Shown piece after piece: positions 59,069 to 64,000 of a DNA stretch of 64,000 bases; the stretch's first letter is position 1, and each line of letters begins with the position of its first letter. Location: the NCBI GenBank assembly GCA_016218725.1, contig JACRDB010000034.1:1-64000 (forward strand), in the 5' to 3' direction. This stretch comes from Deltaproteobacteria bacterium. GTDB taxonomy: Bacteria; Myxococcota_A; Polyangia; Polyangiales; Ga0077539. Below the pieces are notes generated by a model. It did no database searches. It was not told where the DNA came from and saw only the letters and a list, made by a program, of their open reading frames with translations. A program made the translations under genes and the position numbers.

Positions 59069-59719
59069 CTACCAGCGCTCCGAGCGCCACCCTCGGCGCC
59101 ACGCGGTCCAGCGCAGCCTCGGGTCGGGGTTGATCGCCACGGGCTCGCCCACGCGCTCCAGCATGGGCATGTCGGAGATGGAGTCGGTGTAGAACGCGCT
59201 CTGGCCGAGGTCTACGCCGTGGGCCCCCGCCCACGCCTCGGCCACGGTGACCTTGCCCTGGCCATAACACACCGGGTACTCCGGCTCGCCGGTGAAGAGC
59301 CCGTCCTCAACCTTGAGCGCCGAGGCCAGGATGTGGTCAATGTGCAGGGCCTCCGCCACGGGCCCTGCCGCGTAGCGCGACGACGACGTGAGAATCACGC
59401 ACGGCTCGCCCCGGTCCTTGCGCCTCGCGACCTCCTCCCGGGCCCGCTCCGTGAGGTATGGCAGCACCTCGGCGCGCACCCACGCGTCCACCCGCCGGGC
59501 GAAGTCGTCCTCGCGCATACCCTTCAGGGGCCGCGTCGCCTGGCGCGCGAGGTCCTCGACGTCCAGCACCCCGAGGGTGTACCGCAGCACCCACCAGGAG
59601 ACGCGCAGGACGTCCCTGCGCCGGGCCTTCCCGCGGCGTAGCTCGCGCCGGGCCCAGAGCCCGGCGGAGTTCACCCGCACCAGCGTGCGGTCCAGGTCGA
59701 AGAAGGCCGCGCCGGTCAT
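59069..59719 (-). CDS. HAD-IB family phosphatase (SerB-like)
   Basis: The 216-residue protein has HAD motif I FFDLDRTLVRVNS, motif II VILTSSSR, a Lys in motif III (LKVEDG/GKVTVAEAW) and motif IV FYTDSISDMPML. The 1B-type cap lies after motif I. Relatives dephosphorylate phosphoserine, or lyso-lipid and sugar phosphates; this one cannot be assigned. Its ATG overlaps the stop of the CPBP protease gene (ATGA), so it is the last gene of a three-gene operon. Confidence 0.85.
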   Translation of the reverse strand: MTGAAFFDLDRTLVRVNSAGLWARRELRRGKARRRDVLRVSWWVLRYTLGVLDVEDLARQATRPLKGMREDDFARRVDAWVRAEVLPYLTERAREEVARRKDRGEPCVILTSSSRYAAGPVAEALHIDHILASALKVEDGLFTGEPEYPVCYGQGKVTVAEAWAGAHGVDLGQSAFYTDSISDMPMLERVGEPVAINPDPRLRWTAWRRGWRSERW

Positions 59720-60510
59720 CGGCCCTCCAGCCAGGTCTCGAAGACGTTGCTCGCCGCGTGGAGCAGCACCGCCGCGCCGATGCCCCCGCGCCAAAGCCTC
59801 ACGGCGCCGAAGAGCAGCGCCGGGAAGAACACCGCCGCGCGCGGGATCGTCGGCTCCACAAGCACGTGGGTCACCGCGAAGAGGGCCGCGGTGACCGCCA
59901 CCGGGAGCGCGCTCCGGGCGAGGTCTCCACGCGCGACGCGCCCGTCGGGCCCCACGGGGACGCCCGCGGCGTCAAGGCACCGGGTGAGCACGTAGCCCCG
60001 GAAGTACAGCTCCTCGGTGAAGGCCACGGCCAGGAGCTGCGTGGCCAGCTCCTGCCACCGCGCGGCGTCCAGGGTGAAGTGCCTCGGCCCGATGGGGCGG
60101 TTGAACAGGGGCCACGCCCACGCGTACACCGGGAAGATCAACAGGCACAGCCCCGCCGCCAGGAGCGTCTCCCGCAGGGCGGCGGGTAGGCCCTCCCACA
60201 CCGTGCGCACCAGGCTCCGAGGGTCCCCCTCGGCGCCGGGGAAGAGCCCCCCGAGCTTCACCCCGTAGCGCCCGGTGTCGTCTCCGTCGCGACGGATGGA
60301 CCAGAGGCCCCCGAGGAGGAACACCACGGGGATCAGCTCATGGAGGCCCCAGCTCTTGGACACCCCCCGGGAGAACGCCACCAGCAGCGCGTTCACCAAC
60401 AGGTACGACCAGAAGATCGCCCGCCGGGAGCCTCTCCCCCGGTCCCCCGCGGGGCGCCCAGACTCCGAGGCTTCCGGGGACGGCGCCGACGCGGGGGCGG
60501 GGGCGGACAT
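59716..60510 (-). CDS. CPBP-family intramembrane glutamic protease
   Basis: The 264-residue protein has a Pro/Ala-rich N-terminus and about seven membrane helices. The CPBP/Abi active-site motifs are all present: FTEELYFRGYVL (EExxxR), FAVTHV (FxxxH) and HAASN (HxxxN). Family members include Rce1 and myxosortases, which process MYXO-CTERM proteins; one such substrate (49730-53332) is in this window, but the assignment to myxosortase is inference. It lies between a DUF962 gene and the HAD phosphatase gene, overlapping the latter by 4 bases. Confidence 0.85.
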   Translation of the reverse strand: MSAPAPASAPSPEASESGRPAGDRGRGSRRAIFWSYLLVNALLVAFSRGVSKSWGLHELIPVVFLLGGLWSIRRDGDDTGRYGVKLGGLFPGAEGDPRSLVRTVWEGLPAALRETLLAAGLCLLIFPVYAWAWPLFNRPIGPRHFTLDAARWQELATQLLAVAFTEELYFRGYVLTRCLDAAGVPVGPDGRVARGDLARSALPVAVTAALFAVTHVLVEPTIPRAAVFFPALLFGAVRLWRGGIGAAVLLHAASNVFETWLEGR

Positions 60511-60524
60511 GTCGGGCGGTGTGG

Positions 60525-60911
60525 TCAGTTGACCGCGATGTCAGGAGAGATCGCACCATCCGTGGTGGTGCTGACGGGCTCCGTTGGCGCCGCGGTGTGC
60601 TTCGCGAGCTCCGCGTCCATGGAGCCGGTGAAGATGCGGTAGAGCATCTCCCAGTCGCCCCGGAAGGACCACAGCGGGTGGCCGAAGGAGGCGGGCTTGT
60701 TGCCTTCGAAGACAAAGTGTCCGACCCAGGCGAAGGCGTACCCCACGGCGAAGCCCTTGAGCACCCGCCGGGGTCGGAGGGAGAGGGCGCCGCGGAGGGC
60801 GAGGGCGGCGCCGGTGAGGGAGCCCACCACGTGGAGGGCGCGGTTGATGGGGTTCTGGTGGGCGCGGACATACTCCGGCCAGAACTCTTCGTAGGTCGTC
60901 GGCTCGCTCAT
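60525..60911 (-). CDS. DUF962/Mpo1-like membrane protein
   Basis: The 128-residue product follows the Mpo1-like family pattern: YVRAHQNPINRALHVVGSLTG, a short Gly/Arg loop, and YAFAWVGHFVFEGNKPASFGHPLWSFRGDWEML. Yeast Mpo1 is an Fe-dependent dioxygenase of 2-hydroxy fatty acids, whose His ligands match HQ, HV and GHF. It has two membrane hairpins. It opens the operon with the CPBP protease and the HAD phosphatase, hinting at membrane-lipid metabolism, which remains unproven. Confidence 0.85.
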   Translation of the reverse strand: MSEPTTYEEFWPEYVRAHQNPINRALHVVGSLTGAALALRGALSLRPRRVLKGFAVGYAFAWVGHFVFEGNKPASFGHPLWSFRGDWEMLYRIFTGSMDAELAKHTAAPTEPVSTTTDGAISPDIAVN

Positions 60912-60964
60912 GGTGCGACCGGCTTACCCCGAACGAGGCCCCCTGTCGAGGGACCGAAACCGTG

Positions 60965-60970
60965 TATGGT
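60965..60970 (+). promoter_or_regulatory. Putative -10 element before M16 peptidase gene
   Basis: TATGGT lies 10 bases before the ATG at 60981. The same hexamer contains an in-frame ATG at 60966, so if it is the promoter that earlier ATG cannot be the start. Confidence 0.3.
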
Positions 60971-60980
60971 GCGCGTCCCC

Positions 60981-62342
60981 ATGAGCGACCCGACGGAACG
61001 GCTCCAGCGCGCACTTGAACGATTGAACCACGGGCGGCCGGCCCGCAGGAGGGTGGCGCTCCTGGAGCCCTTCGCCTTCGGGCCTCACCGGGTGGAGCAC
61101 CTGCGGCTGGGCAACGGGCTGAGGGTGTTGTGCCTCGTGGACCCGACGGCGCCGGTGGTGTCCTACAACACCTGGTTCCGCGTGGGCTCCCGCGACGAGG
61201 TAGAAGGCAAGACGGGCCTGGCGCACCTCTTCGAGCACCTGATGTTCAACGAGACCCGGGACCTCCCGGCGGGGCGCTTTGACCAGCTCCTGGAGCGCGC
61301 CGGGGCGGAGACCAACGCCTCCACCTGGTACGACTGGACGCACTACTACGCGAACGTCCCGCGGGACCAGCTCCCGCTGGTGGTGCGCCTGGAGGCCGGG
61401 CGCATGGCGGGACTGGTGCTCCGCGAGAAGCCCGTGGCCAGCGAGAAGGAGGTGGTCGCCAACGAGCGGCGCTACAGCGTGGACGACGACCCCGACGGCA
61501 CCGTCAACGAGGCCCTCTGGGCCAACGCGTTCACGGTGCACCCCTACCACCACTCCACCATCGGATGGATGAAGGACATCCTGGCCTTCACCGTGGACGA
61601 CTGCCGGAGGTTCTATCGCGCGTTCTACGCGCCGGACAACGCCACGGTGGTGCTCTCCGGGGACCTGGACCTCGCCCGGGCGGTCACCCTCCTGGACCGG
61701 CACTACGGCCCCCTCAAGGCCAGCGGGGTGCGCCCCCGCGCGCTCCCCGAGGAGCCCACGCAGACCGAGGAGCGCGCGCTCACCCTCACGCTGCCCACGC
61801 CCTCGGCGCGGGTGGCCGTGGGGTACAAGTCCCCGCCCTACGGGCACCCGGACCACCCCGCCCTCACGGTGCTCTGCGAGGCCCTCACCGGCGGGCGCTC
61901 GGCGAGGCTCTACCACCGGCTCGTGACCGTGCGCGAGCTGGCCTCGGACGTGGGGGCCTGGGCGAGCACCTTCTGCGACCCGGGGCTCCTGGAGTTCAAC
62001 CTCACCGCGCGCGACGGGGGCGCCTCCGAGGCCCTCCTGGCCGCCCTGGACCAGGAGCTCGACGGGCTCGAGCGCGAGCCCCTCACCGCGGACGAGGTCG
62101 AGCGCGCCGTGGCCCGCATCGAGCTTGGCTTCTACCGCTCGCTGGAGACGGCCTCCGGGCGGGCCGAGATCGCGGGCTTCGCGGACACCGTCGCGGGCTC
62201 GCCCACCGCCGCCTGGGAGCGCCTCCGGGCCCTCACCAGCATCACCGCGCCGCGCCTCCAGGAGGCGGCCCGGGCGTACCTCCTGCGCGAGCGCCGCACC
62301 GTGGTGCACGTGCGCCCGAACCTCGCGAAGGTGGCCTCGTGA
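60981..62342 (+). CDS. M16-family zinc peptidase, catalytic subunit
   Basis: The 453-residue protein has the inverted zinc motif HLFEHLMF (HxxEH), preceded by YNTWFRVGSRDEVEGKTGLA, with the downstream Glu ligand in EKEVVANERR. The C-terminal half is the inactive barrel. M16B proteases degrade peptides in the periplasm or cytosol as clamshells. There is no signal peptide. ATG 60981 is preferred over 60966. The GTG of the next gene overlaps its stop (GTGA), so the two halves are made together. Confidence 0.92.
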   Translation: MSDPTERLQRALERLNHGRPARRRVALLEPFAFGPHRVEHLRLGNGLRVLCLVDPTAPVVSYNTWFRVGSRDEVEGKTGLAHLFEHLMFNETRDLPAGRFDQLLERAGAETNASTWYDWTHYYANVPRDQLPLVVRLEAGRMAGLVLREKPVASEKEVVANERRYSVDDDPDGTVNEALWANAFTVHPYHHSTIGWMKDILAFTVDDCRRFYRAFYAPDNATVVLSGDLDLARAVTLLDRHYGPLKASGVRPRALPEEPTQTEERALTLTLPTPSARVAVGYKSPPYGHPDHPALTVLCEALTGGRSARLYHRLVTVRELASDVGAWASTFCDPGLLEFNLTARDGGASEALLAALDQELDGLEREPLTADEVERAVARIELGFYRSLETASGRAEIAGFADTVAGSPTAAWERLRALTSITAPRLQEAARAYLLRERRTVVHVRPNLAKVAS

Positions 62343-63625
62343 GCCCCCCCGTGGTGCTCGTCGAGCACGACCCGAAGCTCCCCGTGGTGGAGCTGGTGCT
62401 GGCCACCCGCACCGGGAGCATGTACGACCCCTCGGGCCGCGAGGGGGCGCTCAACCTCGCCCTCAAGACCCTCACCCGCGGGGCTGGAGCCCTCTCCGGG
62501 GACCGCCTGGAGGAGCACCTGGACCGGCTCGGCGCGGAGTTCAGCGCCGGGGCCGAGGTGACCACCACGCACATCCACGCCACGGTGCTACGGCGGAACC
62601 TCGAGGCCTTCACCGCGCTCCTCCGGGACCTGGTGGCCCGGCCCCTCTTCGAGCCCGAGGAGGTCTCTCGCCGCGCCCGCGCCCTGCGGGCGGACATCGT
62701 GGACTCCCGCGACGATGACCGCACCCTGGCCGGGCGCCACTTCCGCCGGGGGCTCTTCCGGGGCCACCCCTCGGGTCGCCCCGTCGCGGGCACCCCCTCC
62801 ACGCTCCCCACGCTCGCCGCGGTCGATGTCCGGAGCGCCTACACGCACGCCTTCACGCGCGGGAACGTCGTCTGCGGCGCCTCTGGCGCGATCACCGAGG
62901 TGGAGGCCCGGGCGCTCTTCGGATGCGTGCTGGAGGCCCTCCCCGAGGGGGCGGCGCCCTCCGGGGCGCTGCCGGACCCGCAGCCCCTGCGCGGCAGGGA
63001 GCTCCTGGTGGTGGACAAGCCCGACCGCACGCAGGTGCAGCTCCTGATCGGGTGCCTGGGCACCCGCGCGGACGACCCGGACCACGTGCCCCTGGCCGTG
63101 GGCAACGCCATCTTTGGCGGGACCTTCACCGCCAGGCTCATGCGCGAGGTGCGCTCCAAGCGCGGCTGGAGCTATGGGGCCACGTCGAGGCTCTACCGCG
63201 ACCGAGCGCGGGACGCCTGGAGCATGTGGACCTTCCCCGCCGTGACCGACGCCCCCGCGTGTATCGCCTTGCAGCTCCAGCTCCTGGAGCGCTGGGTCGC
63301 CGAAGGAATCACCGCCCGCGAGCTGTCGCAGGCGAAGCAGTTCCTGATCCGTGGACGGGCGTTCGATTTCGAGACGCCCTCGCGGCGGCTCTCGCACCGC
63401 ATGGACGAGGCCATCCACGGGCTCCCGGAGGGCTACCACCGCACCTACGCCGACCGGGTCGCGAAGGTCACCGTGGAGCAGGTCAACCGCGCCGTCCGGC
63501 GGCGCATCACGCCCAGGGACCTCCTGGTGGTGGCGGTGTGTACCGCGAGCGCCTCGCTGGAAGCCCTCAAGGGCGTGATCCCAGGGCTCTCCAGAGTGAC
63601 CGTGGTGCCCTTCGACACGGACTGA
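62339..63625 (+). CDS. M16-family peptidase, non-catalytic partner
   Basis: The 428-residue protein has M16 architecture but no HxxEH: the position reads LNLALKTLTRGAGA. It keeps the conserved RY-type pair late in the chain (EVRSKRGWSYGATSRLY) that contacts substrate. It should dimerise with the upstream HxxEH subunit to form the chamber. The start is GTG 62339. This split catalytic/non-catalytic arrangement is standard for bacterial M16B pairs. Confidence 0.9.
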   Translation: MSPPVVLVEHDPKLPVVELVLATRTGSMYDPSGREGALNLALKTLTRGAGALSGDRLEEHLDRLGAEFSAGAEVTTTHIHATVLRRNLEAFTALLRDLVARPLFEPEEVSRRARALRADIVDSRDDDRTLAGRHFRRGLFRGHPSGRPVAGTPSTLPTLAAVDVRSAYTHAFTRGNVVCGASGAITEVEARALFGCVLEALPEGAAPSGALPDPQPLRGRELLVVDKPDRTQVQLLIGCLGTRADDPDHVPLAVGNAIFGGTFTARLMREVRSKRGWSYGATSRLYRDRARDAWSMWTFPAVTDAPACIALQLQLLERWVAEGITARELSQAKQFLIRGRAFDFETPSRRLSHRMDEAIHGLPEGYHRTYADRVAKVTVEQVNRAVRRRITPRDLLVVAVCTASASLEALKGVIPGLSRVTVVPFDTD

Positions 63626-63631
63626 AATTGG

Positions 63632-63687
63632 CACAATCTGGCACGGGAATCGAGAGAATCCCTGGGATTTCAGTGGCACAGATTGTG
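63632..63687. promoter_or_regulatory. Nested inverted repeats before the final gene
   Basis: CACAATCTG (63632-63640) and its reverse complement CAGATTGTG (63679-63687) flank a second dyad, AATCCC-T-GGGATT (63657-63669, arms 6 bases). GGCAC occurs three times (63630, 63640, 63675 region). The stretch is much more AT-rich than its surroundings. It can be read as a terminator for the M16 operon or an operator for the next gene. Confidence 0.4.
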
Positions 63688-63702
63688 AACTTGCGCATGG
63701 TC

Positions 63703-64000
63703 ATGAGACGTAAGCTACGAGCGCCCTTCGTGGCCACGCTGACCGTCGGGGCCACGGCGACCTTGCTGGGTGCGTGTGGCGGGGACGTGATCACGGGACC
63801 CGATGGAGGCGACGTGGACGCGGTGCAACCAGACGTGTCCCAGCCGCCGGTGAGCCCACCCGTGAATCCTCCGGTGAATCCACCGACGAACCCTCCTCCC
63901 CTGGTGTGTCCCACGGTTCCGCCAAGGCCGGGGGAGCCCTGCATGGGCCCCCTGGTCTGCAACTACGGGCCTCCGACGCCGTGCTCGACCCCTGACATGC
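63703..64000 (+). CDS. Lipoprotein, truncated by the window end
   Basis: The frame opens at ATG 63703 (or 63697), encodes MRRKLRAPFVATLTVG and lipobox ATLLGAC, and runs without stop to the last base (99 codons visible). After the lipobox comes Pro/Val/Asn-rich linker (PPVNPPVNPPTNPPP), then the start of a cysteine-containing domain (CPTVPPRPGEPCMGPLVC). It matches the common layout of the lipoproteins in this window. Nothing can be said about the function of the missing part. Confidence 0.7.
   Translation, partial: MRRKLRAPFVATLTVGATATLLGACGGDVITGPDGGDVDAVQPDVSQPPVSPPVNPPVNPPTNPPPLVCPTVPPRPGEPCMGPLVCNYGPPTPCSTPDM

Noticed and set aside
63629..63645. Sigma-54 promoter at TTGGCACAATCTGGCAC
   Set aside because: GG and GC are 9 bases apart, not 10, and the other two GGCAC copies give no GC at N10.
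1..64000. tRNA, rRNA or transposase genes
   Set aside because: Gaps are short and none holds a cloverleaf or rRNA-like stretch. No transposase or integrase motif was seen in any frame I examined.

Overview
The window is very G+C-rich, densely packed DNA from a member of the Myxococcota (formerly Deltaproteobacteria, Myxococcales). This rests on the gene families, not on a database search. There is a secreted subtilase with a MYXO-CTERM-type tail, three lipoproteins carrying Stig1-like cysteine-rich repeats, many lipoproteins with Asp/Pro/Ala-rich linkers behind the lipobox, and a pilin of myxobacterial type. No rRNA, tRNA or CRISPR array was seen. No gene-free stretch exceeds about 250 bases.

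Left part (1-19.4 kb). A lower-GC two-gene module (ATPase plus HNH nuclease, Septu/PtuAB-like) sits at the left edge, downstream of an Mrp-type ATPase gene. Next come a polytopic membrane protein, a degenerate membrane histidine-kinase-like protein, a cysteine-rich lipoprotein, riboflavin synthase, and a second lower-GC pair (small partner plus AbiEii-type nucleotidyltransferase, toxin-antitoxin-like). A GST-family gene follows. A minus-strand run encodes a DUF2341/LamG lipoprotein, a PhoD-type phosphoesterase lipoprotein and a leucine-rich-repeat protein. The part ends with a methyltransferase, a LolA-like lipoprotein and a reduced Liv transporter (LivM plus a single fused LivG-LivF ATPase).

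Middle (19.4-45.5 kb). This is cell-envelope territory: a 1543-residue metzincin-motif lipoprotein, a LamB-like porin, a barrel-like protein with collagen-type Gly-X-Y triplets, an OmpA protein with calcium-binding TSP3 repeats, a Stig1/YfaP-like lipoprotein and a von Willebrand A lipoprotein. Then comes a partial complex I operon, nuoA-B-C-D-G-H-I, without nuoE, nuoF or nuoJ-N. A trypsin-like lipoprotein, a striking 8 x 22-bp tandem hairpin-prone array, a one-heme lipoprotein, an uncharacterised P-loop plus partner gene pair, a 12-repeat Stig1 lipoprotein and a type IV pilin whose start codon overlaps that of a divergent lipoprotein complete the segment.

Right part (45.5-64 kb). It holds an ion transporter, a small GNAT / TrpF-like / two-cupin operon, an orphan CcmB overlapping the MYXO-CTERM subtilase gene, a second large Stig1 lipoprotein and a Tat/lipobox metallo-beta-lactamase-fold protein. 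A methyltransferase, MurI, a DUF962 / CPBP protease / HAD phosphatase operon and an M16 peptidase pair follow, and a lipoprotein gene is cut by the window end.

Two organising themes recur. Genes overlap by 1-4 bases in many operons (ATGA, GTGA, TGATG). Many first genes lack a Shine-Dalgarno sequence and instead have a TAnnnT-like -10 element 5-14 bases before the start codon, suggesting leaderless mRNAs. The best candidates for something undescribed are the 22-bp array at 38857-39032, the P-loop/partner pair at 41416-41922, and the two foreign-looking defence-type pairs near the left end.
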